From assembly GCF_000400365.1 (NCBI RefSeq), contig NZ_BAOG01000053.1:124001-188000 (forward strand): 64,000 bases of DNA, read 5' to 3'. Positions 47,384-55,846 of the stretch are shown here, in pieces. Positions within the stretch are counted from its first letter, which is position 1. Each line of letters starts with the position of its first letter. Source of the DNA: Vibrio jasicida CAIM 1864 = LMG 25398. Its GTDB lineage: Bacteria > Pseudomonadota > Gammaproteobacteria > Enterobacterales > Vibrionaceae. The notes below the pieces were generated by a model. It made no database searches. It worked only from the letters and a program-made list of their open reading frames with translations, and was not told the DNA's origin. Made by a program: the position numbers and the translations under genes.

Positions 47384-49282
47384 CTAAGACTTTTTACCTT
47401 TGGTTTTATCTGGTTCGACAAGCAAGTGGTCAAATACATGGCGAATGAACGGTGCCCCGACTTTTGAACCACCGTTTCCGTGCTCAATCACCACTGTCGC
47501 CACGTATTTTGGATGGTCATACGGAGCAAACGCAGTGAACAACGCGTGGTCAAGTAGGTGGTTCGCGAGCTTTTTCGAGTTATAGACCTCGTCTTTGCGC
47601 AGGCCAAATACCTGGGCTGTACCGGATTTGCCACCACTGCTGTATTCCGCGCCTTTAAATGCGCGACGACCAGAGCCATGTGCGCCATTGTTTACCAAGC
47701 GCATCGCATTGATTGGAATGTCCCAGTATTTATCTGGCACACCTTCAATTGGTGGTAGATCTTTCGGTGCGACTTCAACTTGGTTTTCAAAATCTTCACC
47801 GTGCTCAATCACCGCTCTTAGCAGATGTGGTGCTTTCATCTCGCCATGATTGATAAGGAATGAAGTGGCTTTGGCGATTTGCATCGGAGTGGCTGTCCAG
47901 TAACCTTGCCCAATACCAATCGGCACAGTATCCCCTTGATACCAAGGCGTACGGTGACGGGCAATTTTCCATTCTCGTGTCGGCATGTTAGCACTGCTCT
48001 CTTCATAGATATCAATGCCTGTCGGTAAGCCGAAGCCGAATTTGTTCATCCATTTAGAGATGCGGTCAATACCCAAATCAAATGCGGTTTGGTAGAAGAA
48101 CGAGTCAACCGATTCCTCGATTGCCTTGGTAACATCCACGTTGCCGTGACCCCAACGTTTCCAATCTCGCCAAGCTTTTGAATTCGGTTTTGAACCTGGA
48201 ATACGCCAAGAACCGTGATCGTTACGCACCGTACTTGGCGTGATCACATGTTCTTCAAGCCCAGCGACTGCCATAAAGGGTTTGACGGTTGAAGCGGGTG
48301 GATAGACACCTAGCGTGGTTCGGTTTACGAGCGGGTGGGCTGGATCGTTCAACAATGCGCTGTAGGCTTTGCTGGAAATGCCGTTCACAAATGGGTTTGG
48401 GTCATAACTTGGGCTAGATGCCATCGCAAGGACGCTATTATCTCTTGGATCGAGTACAACAGCGCTGCCCTGACGATTATCCAGTTGCTGATAAACATAC
48501 TCTTGTAGTTCGATATCGAGGTTTAAAACGATGTCTTTCCCTGCAATTGGCGGTACGTACTTAATGGTACGAATCACGCGCCCGCGACTGTTTACTTCTA
48601 CTTCTTCATAGCCTTTGGTGCCATGCAAAATGTCTTCGTAGTAACGCTCTACGCCCAGTTTTCCGATGTTCTGAGTCGCTTGGTAGTTTTGTGCTTTGCC
48701 TTCTTTGTCTAAGCGTCGTAGATCGCGGTCATTAATGTGAGAAACATAGCCTAGAACGTGTGTTAATTCCTTCCCGTAAGGGTAGTAACGTTTAAGATCT
48801 GCAGTTACAAATACACCATCAAATTCATGTTGATGCACCGAAAAACGAGCAACTTGTTTGTCGTTGAGTTCGTTCAAAATGGTGACAGAACGAAAACGGC
48901 GAGTGTGCTTGTAGCGTTTTTTGAATGACTCAATTTGTTCTGGTGTGATGTCGATGTAATGAGCGAGTTTTTCAAGCAAAGCATCGGGGTCGCCTGCTTG
49001 CTCAGGGATCATATCGAGGTTGTAAACTGGGCGGTTTTCAGCAATCAATACGCCATTGCGGTCATAGATAAGACCGCGAGTGGGCGCGATAGGAAGAATC
49101 TTAATGCGATTGTCATTAGAGCGAGTTTGGTAATCTTTGAAATGATTAACTTGCAAGTTGTAGAGGTTCGCGACTAATCCTCCCAGCAAAATAACCATGC
49201 CGAGAAAGGCAACGACGGCACGGTTTTTAAATAACCTTACTTCTTGATTATGATCTCGAAATTCATTTCGCTTGCGTAGCAT
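47384..49282 (-). CDS. mrdA: Penicillin-binding protein 2 (transpeptidase), isolated gene copy
   Basis: 632 residues. Class B PBP of the MrdA type that cross-links lateral-wall peptidoglycan with RodA. N-terminal anchor helix VVAFLGMVILLGGLVANLYNL, then pedestal signatures IAPTRGLIYDRNGVLIAENRP and YPYGKELTHVLGYVSHINDRDL. Catalytic motifs: S-x-x-K in PPASTVKPFMAV, SxD in EESVDSFFYQ, KSG in GGKSGTAQVFGL. All active-site residues are present, so not a pseudogene. Unlike the usual mrdA it lacks rodA, rlpA or dacA beside it and sits between ebgR and galE, so probably a paralogue. Confidence 0.93.
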   Translation of the reverse strand: MLRKRNEFRDHNQEVRLFKNRAVVAFLGMVILLGGLVANLYNLQVNHFKDYQTRSNDNRIKILPIAPTRGLIYDRNGVLIAENRPVYNLDMIPEQAGDPDALLEKLAHYIDITPEQIESFKKRYKHTRRFRSVTILNELNDKQVARFSVHQHEFDGVFVTADLKRYYPYGKELTHVLGYVSHINDRDLRRLDKEGKAQNYQATQNIGKLGVERYYEDILHGTKGYEEVEVNSRGRVIRTIKYVPPIAGKDIVLNLDIELQEYVYQQLDNRQGSAVVLDPRDNSVLAMASSPSYDPNPFVNGISSKAYSALLNDPAHPLVNRTTLGVYPPASTVKPFMAVAGLEEHVITPSTVRNDHGSWRIPGSKPNSKAWRDWKRWGHGNVDVTKAIEESVDSFFYQTAFDLGIDRISKWMNKFGFGLPTGIDIYEESSANMPTREWKIARHRTPWYQGDTVPIGIGQGYWTATPMQIAKATSFLINHGEMKAPHLLRAVIEHGEDFENQVEVAPKDLPPIEGVPDKYWDIPINAMRLVNNGAHGSGRRAFKGAEYSSGGKSGTAQVFGLRKDEVYNSKKLANHLLDHALFTAFAPYDHPKYVATVVIEHGNGGSKVGAPFIRHVFDHLLVEPDKTKGKKS

Positions 49283-49486
49283 GAGGGCCCTTCAGATTTG
49301 TTTTTGTTCTCAGCATGCCCCGATAAAAGGAAAAAGACGCAGATTTGAGTCTTGTTACAAAAGGTTACATTTGGGGCGAGGCTACTGTAGCGGGCTTTAT
49401 CTCTTGCTTTGTAAGAGCAATGTCAGGTATCGATTGCGGAAAATCATCTTTCTTGTTTGCGTGAATTACCGTGTTTTTCTTACACT

Positions 49487-49502
49487 GTGTAAACGTTTGT
49501 AC
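49487..49502. promoter_or_regulatory. Distal GalR operator of the gal operon
   Basis: GTGTAAACGTTTGTAC matches the GalR/GalS consensus GTGKAANCGNTTNCAC except for one base. Its centre is 101 bp from the proximal operator, a spacing near that of the two E. coli gal operators, so DNA looping is plausible. Confidence 0.72.
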
Positions 49503-49587
49503 ATGTAAGTATCATAAATCTTTCCCACTTTTCTTCTATAACCCAGCTTTCTTTATTTTTATTGATTTTGAATCGTGATGTAATTTT

Positions 49588-49603
49588 GTGGAAACGTTTA
49601 CAC
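49588..49603. promoter_or_regulatory. Proximal GalR operator of the gal operon
   Basis: GTGGAAACGTTTACAC is a full match to GTGKAANCGNTTNCAC. Its centre lies 19 bp upstream of the CRP-like site centre, as I recall for galOE and CRP in E. coli. Confidence 0.88.
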
Positions 49604-49606
49604 TAT

Positions 49607-49622
49607 TTTGAGTTTGATCACG
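49607..49622. promoter_or_regulatory. CRP-like site of the galE promoter
   Basis: TTTGA-GTTTGA-TCACG matches 8 of 10 bases of the CRP half sites with the right spacer. If transcription starts near 49657 its centre is about 42 bases upstream, the class II position. Confidence 0.6.
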
Positions 49623-49641
49623 GATCTGGATCGGTTTTGAT

Positions 49642-49650
49642 TGGTAGACT
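49642..49650 (+). promoter_or_regulatory. Extended -10 element of the galE promoter
   Basis: TGG-TAGACT: a TGn extension plus a TATAAT-like hexamer, at the distance expected for a class II CRP promoter. About 82 bases of leader would precede galE. Confidence 0.55.
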
Positions 49651-49738
49651 TTTAGCCAGTTAAGAGATGAGCGAATTTGCTTGGTGAGCAGGCTCAACCA
49701 ATTTCCAAGCATCGAGCAGCAAAAGTGGAGAAGCAAAA

Positions 49739-50758
49739 GTGAAAGTTCTTGTCACAGGCGGTATGGGGTACATCGGCAGTCACACATGTGTCCAGATGAT
49801 TGAAGCAGGTATGGAGCCAATCATTGTCGACAACTTGTGTAATGCCAAAGTGGAAGTGTTAAGCCGCATTGAAGCGCTAACCGGTAAGCAACCGGCTTTC
49901 TACCAAGGCGACATTCGCGATGAAGCCTTTTTGGACTCAGTATTTGCCAAGCATGACATTCAAGCTGTGATTCACTTTGCTGGCCTTAAAGCGGTGGGCG
50001 AATCTGTCGCGAAACCATTGGAATACTACGACAACAATGTGAATAGCTCATTGGTGTTGGCGCGCAGCATGCGTAAAGCGGGCGTGAAAAGCATTGTATT
50101 TAGCTCATCGGCAACGGTTTACGGCGATCCTGACATTGTACCGATTACGGAAGACTCTCCAACGGGGGCTACCACTAACCCATACGGTCGCAGCAAATAC
50201 ATGGTGGAAGAGTGCTTGAGCGATTTGTTCAACGCAGAAAATGATTGGAGCGTGACGTTGCTGCGCTACTTCAACCCAGTTGGTGCGCATCCATCGGGCA
50301 CTATGGGTGAAGACCCTCAGGGCATCCCAAACAACTTGATGCCGTTTATCGCGCAAGTGGCAGTAGGCCGCCGCGAGAAACTGTCGGTATTTGGCAATGA
50401 CTACCTAACGCCGGATGGCACAGGCGTGCGTGATTATATCCACGTGATGGACTTGGCTGATGGCCATATCGCAGCGCTTAAATCGGTAGGTGAAAAAGCC
50501 GGTTTGCACATTTACAACCTAGGTACGGGCAAAGGCTCTAGTGTGCTTGAAATGGTAGAAGCATTCGCAACGGCTTGCGGCCATCCAGTGCCTTACGAGC
50601 TTTGTCCTCGTCGCCCGGGTGACATCGCAGAATGCTGGGCAAGTACAGATAAAGCGGAGCGAGACCTTGGTTGGAAAGCGACGCGCAGTGTTGCGGAAAT
50701 GACGGCAGATACGTGGAACTGGCAGTCAAATAACCCGCAAGGCTATTCCCCTGCGTAA
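49739..50758 (+). CDS. galE: UDP-glucose 4-epimerase
   Basis: 339 residues, GTG start (GTGGAG 7–12 bases upstream; sequence MKVLVTGGMGYIGSHTCVQM). Extended SDR with NAD-binding GGMGYIGSH, and catalytic Ser and Tyr/Lys in VFSSSATVYG and NPYGRSKYMVEE. Interconverts UDP-galactose and UDP-glucose. First gene of galETKM. Confidence 0.96.
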   Translation: MKVLVTGGMGYIGSHTCVQMIEAGMEPIIVDNLCNAKVEVLSRIEALTGKQPAFYQGDIRDEAFLDSVFAKHDIQAVIHFAGLKAVGESVAKPLEYYDNNVNSSLVLARSMRKAGVKSIVFSSSATVYGDPDIVPITEDSPTGATTNPYGRSKYMVEECLSDLFNAENDWSVTLLRYFNPVGAHPSGTMGEDPQGIPNNLMPFIAQVAVGRREKLSVFGNDYLTPDGTGVRDYIHVMDLADGHIAALKSVGEKAGLHIYNLGTGKGSSVLEMVEAFATACGHPVPYELCPRRPGDIAECWASTDKAERDLGWKATRSVAEMTADTWNWQSNNPQGYSPA

Positions 50759-50853
50759 TTGATGCTGCAGCGTTGTTGATTGACCGCCTAGCTGCAACTC
50801 CAATTTCATTGGGGAATGCAGATGAAAGAAATTCTAAAAGTTGAGTAAGTAAG

Positions 50854-51906
50854 ATGTCGAATGTTGAATTTAACCCAGTGGATCACCCACACCGTCGTTA
50901 CAACCCACTAACGGGTCAGTGGATTTTGGTGTCACCGCATCGTGCAAAACGCCCATGGAGTGGCGCTGATGAGAAACCTGCGATTGATGAGCTACCAAGC
51001 TACGACGAGAAGTGTTTCCTTTGCCCAACAAACGAGCGTATTTCTGGTGATGTAAACCCAGATTACCAAGGCACGTATGTGTTCCAAAATGACTTTGCAG
51101 CACTGATGGTGGACTCTCCAGATGCTCCTGAGTCAGATAACCCACTGTTCAAAACACAAGGTGTGCGCGGTTTGAGCCGAGTGATTTGTTTCTCGCCTGA
51201 TCACAGCAAAACTTTGCCTGAGCTACCGGTCGACAAAATTCGTGGCGTGATTGACACATGGAATGATCAAATCGAAGAGCTGGGTAAAGACTATGTTTGG
51301 GTTCAAGCATTCGAGAACAAGGGCGAGACCATGGGTTGTTCTCAGCCTCACCCGCACGGTCAAATCTGGGCAAACAGTTTCTTGCCAAACGAAATCGAAC
51401 GCAAAGAACACAACTTAAAAGCGTACTACCAAGAGCATGGTAGTAACTTGCTGGTGGATTACGTGCAAGCTGAGCTTAAAGATGGTTCACGCACAGTGGT
51501 TGAGACCGAACATTGGATTGCTGTTGTTCCTTACTGGGCGGCGTGGCCATTCGAAACCATGCTACTTCCTAAAACGCATATTCGTCGAATGAGTGAGCTA
51601 ACCGATGAGCAACGCGATGACCTTGCGGTTGCTATCAAAAAGTTAACCAGCCGTTATGACAACCTATTCCAATGCTCTTTCCCTTACTCAATGGGCTGGC
51701 ATTACGCGCCGTTCTTTGAAGAAGGCACCGATATCGACCATTGGCAACTGCATGCGTTGTTCTACCCGCCACTGCTACGTAGTGCAACGGTTCGTAAGTT
51801 CATGGTTGGCTATGAAATGCTGGCAGAAAGTCAACGCGACCTAACGGCAGAACAAGCGGCGCAGCGTCTGCGTGACCTAAGCGATGTGCATAACAAAGAG
51901 CAATAA
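50854..51906 (+). CDS. galT: Galactose-1-phosphate uridylyltransferase
   Basis: 350 residues. Catalytic H-P-H motif in GCSQPHPHGQIWAN, zinc-binding Cys pair in CFLCPTN, and C-terminal histidines in GWHYAPF and HWQLHALFYPPLLRS. Transfers UMP from UDP-glucose to galactose-1-phosphate. Confidence 0.96.
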   Translation: MSNVEFNPVDHPHRRYNPLTGQWILVSPHRAKRPWSGADEKPAIDELPSYDEKCFLCPTNERISGDVNPDYQGTYVFQNDFAALMVDSPDAPESDNPLFKTQGVRGLSRVICFSPDHSKTLPELPVDKIRGVIDTWNDQIEELGKDYVWVQAFENKGETMGCSQPHPHGQIWANSFLPNEIERKEHNLKAYYQEHGSNLLVDYVQAELKDGSRTVVETEHWIAVVPYWAAWPFETMLLPKTHIRRMSELTDEQRDDLAVAIKKLTSRYDNLFQCSFPYSMGWHYAPFFEEGTDIDHWQLHALFYPPLLRSATVRKFMVGYEMLAESQRDLTAEQAAQRLRDLSDVHNKEQ

Positions 51907-51990
51907 ACCAATTAATGAATAGCCGGAGTTATCGCTGGTTTTATCTAAAGCTCGGTCAAATTCCCTTTTATTCGGGAGGGGAGGGCTAAC

Positions 51991-52055
51991 CCCCTCTAAC
52001 TCCCCCTTGATAAGGGGGAGGACTAGACCCCCCTTATTAAGGGGGAGGATTAGAC
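51991..52055. repeat. Tandem G/C-run palindromes between galT and galK
   Basis: Two adjacent perfect hairpins, CTCCCCCTT-GAT-AAGGGGGAG (52000–52020) and CCCCCTT-ATT-AAGGGGG (52029–52045), bordered by TCTAA and ACTAGA/TTAGA-like sequence, and preceded by a related run GGGAGGGGAGGGCTAACCCCCTC. This looks like a REP-type or MITE-like intergenic repeat. It sits inside the gal operon and may form a strong mRNA structure that alters galK/galM expression relative to galET. Confidence 0.8.
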
Positions 52056-52134
52056 CGAGTGAATACGAAACTGGAAATCAGGATTTAACGCTGGTTACAC
52101 CAATACCAAATTTATAATTTAAGAGAACGTCCCT

Positions 52135-53295
52135 ATGTCTGATCTAATCCAAAATGTGAAAACCTCTTTTGAACAAGTGCTGGGTTACGCCCCAAGTCAT
52201 ATTATTCAAGCGCCTGGTCGTGTAAACCTGATTGGTGAGCACACTGATTACAACGACGGTTTTGTACTGCCATGTGCGATCAACTACCAAACCGTTGTGG
52301 CGGCAGCGAAGCGTGAAGACAACCTAGTGCGCGTGGTTTCTGTGGATTACGGCAACGCCGTGGATGAGTTCGACATCACGCAAGAAATCACCTTCCAACA
52401 AGACAAAATGTGGGCGAACTACATTCGCGGTGTGGTGAAGTGTCTGCTTGCTCGTGGTTACCAATTCTCTGGTGCGGATATTTCTGTTAGCGGTAACGTC
52501 CCTCAAGGTGCGGGTTTAAGCTCGTCTGCAGCGTTGGAAGTCGTGATCGGTCAAACGTTCAAAGTGTTGTTCAATCTAGAAATCAGCCAAGCGGAAATCG
52601 CACTAAATGGGCAGCAAGCAGAGAACGAATTCGTCGGTTGTAACTGTGGCATTATGGACCAAATGATTTCGGCAGAAGGTCGTGCAAACCACGCTATGCT
52701 ATTGGACTGTCGTAGTCTAGAAACTGAAGCTGTATCGATGCCTGAAGACATGGCCGTGGTGATCATCAACTCAAACAAAAAACGTGGCTTGGTCGACAGC
52801 GAATACAACACGCGTCGTGAGCAGTGTGAAGAAGCCGCGCGTATCTTCGGTGTGAAAGCACTGCGCGATGTGACGATTGAGCAGTTTAACGAGAAAGTGT
52901 CCGAGCTGGATGAAATGGTCGCAAGACGCGCTCGTCACGTGATCACAGAAAACGATCGCACAGTAGAAGCGGCGCAAGCACTTCGCGCACACGACATGAA
53001 GCGTATGGGTGAACTGATGGCTGAGTCTCATGCTTCCATGCGTGATGATTTCGAAATCACAGTCAAAGAAATCGATACGTTAGTTGAGATGGTGAAAGAA
53101 GTGATTGGCGAGCAAGGCGGCGCGCGTATGACGGGCGGTGGCTTTGGTGGTTGTATCGTTGCAATGGTACCGCCAGCATTGGTTGACGAGGTGAAAGCAA
53201 CGGTAGAAGCGAAATACCAAGCAGCAACGGGTTTGAAAGAATCCATCTACGTGTGCCAAGCGAAAAACGGTGCTGGTTTAGTCGCAGTGCTTTAA
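52135..53295 (+). CDS. galK: Galactokinase
   Basis: 386 residues, GHMP kinase. Galactokinase signature GRVNLIGEHTDYNDGFVLPCAI, ATP-binding VPQGAGLSSSAALEV, and C-terminal GARMTGGGFGGCIVAMV. Phosphorylates galactose. Separated from galT by 228 bases containing a palindromic repeat, but still the same strand and operon order. Confidence 0.97.
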   Translation: MSDLIQNVKTSFEQVLGYAPSHIIQAPGRVNLIGEHTDYNDGFVLPCAINYQTVVAAAKREDNLVRVVSVDYGNAVDEFDITQEITFQQDKMWANYIRGVVKCLLARGYQFSGADISVSGNVPQGAGLSSSAALEVVIGQTFKVLFNLEISQAEIALNGQQAENEFVGCNCGIMDQMISAEGRANHAMLLDCRSLETEAVSMPEDMAVVIINSNKKRGLVDSEYNTRREQCEEAARIFGVKALRDVTIEQFNEKVSELDEMVARRARHVITENDRTVEAAQALRAHDMKRMGELMAESHASMRDDFEITVKEIDTLVEMVKEVIGEQGGARMTGGGFGGCIVAMVPPALVDEVKATVEAKYQAATGLKESIYVCQAKNGAGLVAVL

Positions 53296-53347
53296 GTGAA
53301 AAATTGCTTTAAGTTCAAAGTGCTTTAAGACGCAGTAGGAGCGAGAG

Positions 53348-54406
53348 ATGACTGAGCCATTAACTATCACGATGACACAGCAGGCCGCCTTTGATGGCGC
53401 GCCTGCCAACGTTGTCGAACTGAAAAATAACATAGGCATGAGCGTTACCTTTATGGATATTGGCGCGACATGGCTGAGTTGTCGTTTACCTTTGGCGAAT
53501 GGGGAGTTGCGTGAAGTGCTTCTCGGAGTGGGGACGATGGGGAGTTTCATGCAGCAACAGGGTTACATGGGTGTCACTGTTGGTCGCTACGCAAACCGCA
53601 TCGCCAATGGTCTTTTTGAAGTGAATGGCGAAGTATTTCAAGTGTCTACTAACCAAGCGGGCAACTGTCTGCATGGTGGTGAAGAAGGTTTTGATAAACG
53701 TCGTTGGAAGATTGAGTCTCACTCGAATCAGCAAGTGACGTTCTCTTTGTTGTCTGAAGATGGTGACCAAGGTTTTCCGGGCAATCTAGAAGTGCAAGTG
53801 ACGTATACGTTGACTGATGATAACCAAGTGAGCATTGCGTACTTCGCTAAGACAGATAAAGTGACACCGATCAACTTGACCAACCATGCCTATTTTAATT
53901 TGTTGGGGGCAGAAGCGGACTTAGATTGTCGTTCGCATCGCTTAACCATCGTTGCAAGCCAATACTTACCAACCTCTGAGGTCGGTATTCCGCTGGGTGA
54001 ATTGCAAGATGTGAAAGGCACTGGATTTGACTTTAGAAGTGAAAAACCAGTTTCAGAACACTTCTTACAAGATGAACAGCAGATTGCCGCCAAAGGGTAT
54101 GACCATAGCTACTTATTTGATGCTCATCGTGATGTTTCAAAACCGGTTGCGTTGGTGGTTTCTCCTGATGAAAAAGTGCACCTGTCAGTGGTGACAAACA
54201 AGCCTGCGATGCAATTGTATACGGGCAACTGGTTAGCTGGCGCACCAAATCGTCGTGGCGGTGAATATAACGATTACGCGGGTCTGGCGTTAGAAACGCA
54301 GTTTTTACCAGATTCGCCAAACCATGCTGAGTGGATGCAGCCAAGCTGTATTCTTGAGCCTGAACAAGAGTACCGCTTCTGCACCACTTATCAGTTTGCT
54401 TTCTAG
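53348..54406 (+). CDS. galM: Galactose mutarotase (aldose 1-epimerase)
   Basis: 352 residues. Catalytic His and Glu motifs: NLTNHAYFNLLG, the earlier VTVGRYANRIANG, LHGGEEGFDKRRW and GLALETQFLPDSPN. Converts beta- to alpha-galactose for GalK. Last gene of galETKM; terminator follows. Confidence 0.95.
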   Translation: MTEPLTITMTQQAAFDGAPANVVELKNNIGMSVTFMDIGATWLSCRLPLANGELREVLLGVGTMGSFMQQQGYMGVTVGRYANRIANGLFEVNGEVFQVSTNQAGNCLHGGEEGFDKRRWKIESHSNQQVTFSLLSEDGDQGFPGNLEVQVTYTLTDDNQVSIAYFAKTDKVTPINLTNHAYFNLLGAEADLDCRSHRLTIVASQYLPTSEVGIPLGELQDVKGTGFDFRSEKPVSEHFLQDEQQIAAKGYDHSYLFDAHRDVSKPVALVVSPDEKVHLSVVTNKPAMQLYTGNWLAGAPNRRGGEYNDYAGLALETQFLPDSPNHAEWMQPSCILEPEQEYRFCTTYQFAF

Positions 54407-54519
54407 GTAGATTGAGCATTTTCGAGCTTTTGGTTTGCCGTAGGCTTTTTGCTCACAGTAGGTCAAAAGCTCATCAAAAGTTGGAAAAATAACGCTCTCT
54501 ACAAACACCCCAAAAAGAA

Positions 54520-54549
54520 AAAGCTCTGTCACTTCGGTGGCAGAGCTTT
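54520..54549. terminator. Bidirectional terminator between galM and galR
   Basis: AAAGCTCTGTCAC-TTCG-GTGGCAGAGCTTT with a stable UUCG tetraloop; A-rich and T-rich flanks serve both strands. Confidence 0.93.
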
Positions 54550-54588
54550 TACTTTGTAACCTTTCTTGGCACTGACTAGCGCGATATC

Positions 54589-55587
54589 TTAAAGACGATC
54601 CACCGAGTTACGGCGCACTAAAGTCGGGCTAAAGATGATGGTGTCATCTTCCACTTGCTCATCACGTGATAACGCTAGCGCCAAACGCGCGGCACGCTCT
54701 GCCATCATTTCGATTGGGTAACGAATCGTGGTCAAACTTGGATTGACGAAGCGAGCAATTAAGCCATCGTCGAAGCCAACCATGGACACTTTTTCTGGTA
54801 CGTCGATGCCGTTTTGGTCTAACGCTGCCAGCGCGCCTGCTGCCATGTAGTCGTTGTACGCCACCACGCCAGTGATTGCGAGTGATTTGGTCAGCAGGTT
54901 GGTCATGGCTGTTTCGCCACCGTCACTGTTTGGCTCACCATATTCGACATAGCTTTTTGATAGCTCGATATCGTGATCTTTCAGTGCCGCTTGGTAACCT
55001 TGTAAACGCTCATCGGTATCTTCGATGTCATGGGATGAGGCGATACAAGCGATCTTTGTGTGACCATGACGAATCAAATATTCCGTCGCTAAGTACGCGC
55101 CCTTGCGGTTATCAAGAGAGATACAACGCTCTGCCAATTCTGGGATATGGCGGTTGATCAACACCATGCCTTTAACTTCTTTGGCGTAGCCGATCAGTTC
55201 TTCATCTGATAAACCTTTAGAGTGAATCACAATGGCTTCACAACGGCTGTTGATCAGAAGTTCTAGCGCTTGGCGTTCGTCTTCTGGGTTGTGGTAGCCA
55301 TTGCCAATCAGAATGTGTTTGCCGTTTTCACGCGCCACGTTATCTACCGACTTCACCAGTGTGCCGAAGAACGGGTCTGAGACATCACCCACAAGCACGC
55401 CCATGGTGTTGGTACTTTGGCTGACGAGTGCACGCGCCGCTGCGTTTGGACGGTAGCCCAGTTTGCTCATTGCTTGCGTCACTGCGTCGATAGAAGATTG
55501 GCTTGCTTTCGGTGATTTATTGATCACGCGAGAGACGGTCGCGACCGATACGCCGGCTTCTTTCGCGACATCCTTGATTGTTGCCAT
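54589..55587 (-). CDS. galR: GalR, LacI-family repressor
   Basis: 332 residues. HTH MATIKDVAKEAGVSVATVSRVINKSPKA; the rest matches E. coli GalR/GalS closely (VGDVSDPFFGTLVKSVD; ILIGNGYHNPEDERQALE; VFSP-like IIFSPTLVRRNSVDRL). Represses gal genes in the absence of galactose. Convergent with galM. Confidence 0.95.
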   Translation of the reverse strand: MATIKDVAKEAGVSVATVSRVINKSPKASQSSIDAVTQAMSKLGYRPNAAARALVSQSTNTMGVLVGDVSDPFFGTLVKSVDNVARENGKHILIGNGYHNPEDERQALELLINSRCEAIVIHSKGLSDEELIGYAKEVKGMVLINRHIPELAERCISLDNRKGAYLATEYLIRHGHTKIACIASSHDIEDTDERLQGYQAALKDHDIELSKSYVEYGEPNSDGGETAMTNLLTKSLAITGVVAYNDYMAAGALAALDQNGIDVPEKVSMVGFDDGLIARFVNPSLTTIRYPIEMMAERAARLALALSRDEQVEDDTIIFSPTLVRRNSVDRL

Positions 55588-55764
55588 GAGGGACCTTTCT
55601 TGGGCTAAATAACGTTAATTGGAGTATTAAACACCCATTGTGTAATAAGTGCAATCAACACCATTTTTATATTGGGATGAATTTGTTCTTACTCTATGAA
55701 TTTATTGAATATATGTGATGTGTAAACGTTATCTTGAGTCGGGCGTTGATTAGTCGCATGAAAA
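55588..55764. promoter_or_regulatory. galR promoter region
   Basis: The stretch upstream of galR carries an imperfect GalR-type site, GTGTAAACGTTATCTT (55720–55735), with 13 of 16 consensus matches and its perfect core TAAACGTT. It suggests weak autoregulation. Confidence 0.5.
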
Positions 55765-55797
55765 CAAAAATCGCGGTCATTGATGTGACCGCGATTT
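55765..55797 (-). terminator. Terminator after ptsG
   Basis: AAATCGCGGTCA and TGACCGCGATTT stem, 6-base loop; the minus strand tail is TTTTTGTTTTC. 50 bases after the ptsG stop. Confidence 0.93.
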
Positions 55798-55846
55798 GTC
55801 GTTTCTATTTTCTCTTTACAGGCCACAGAAAATGGCGCTCAGAATG

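Larger units (their letters stand above)
49283..49738. promoter_or_regulatory. Divergent mrdA–galE intergenic region
   Basis: 456 bases without a gene. It holds two GalR operators, a CRP-like site and an extended -10 for galE, all in the galE-proximal part, and presumably an mrdA promoter near 49300–49400 that I cannot pinpoint. No small ORF with a ribosome-binding site is seen. Confidence 0.65.
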
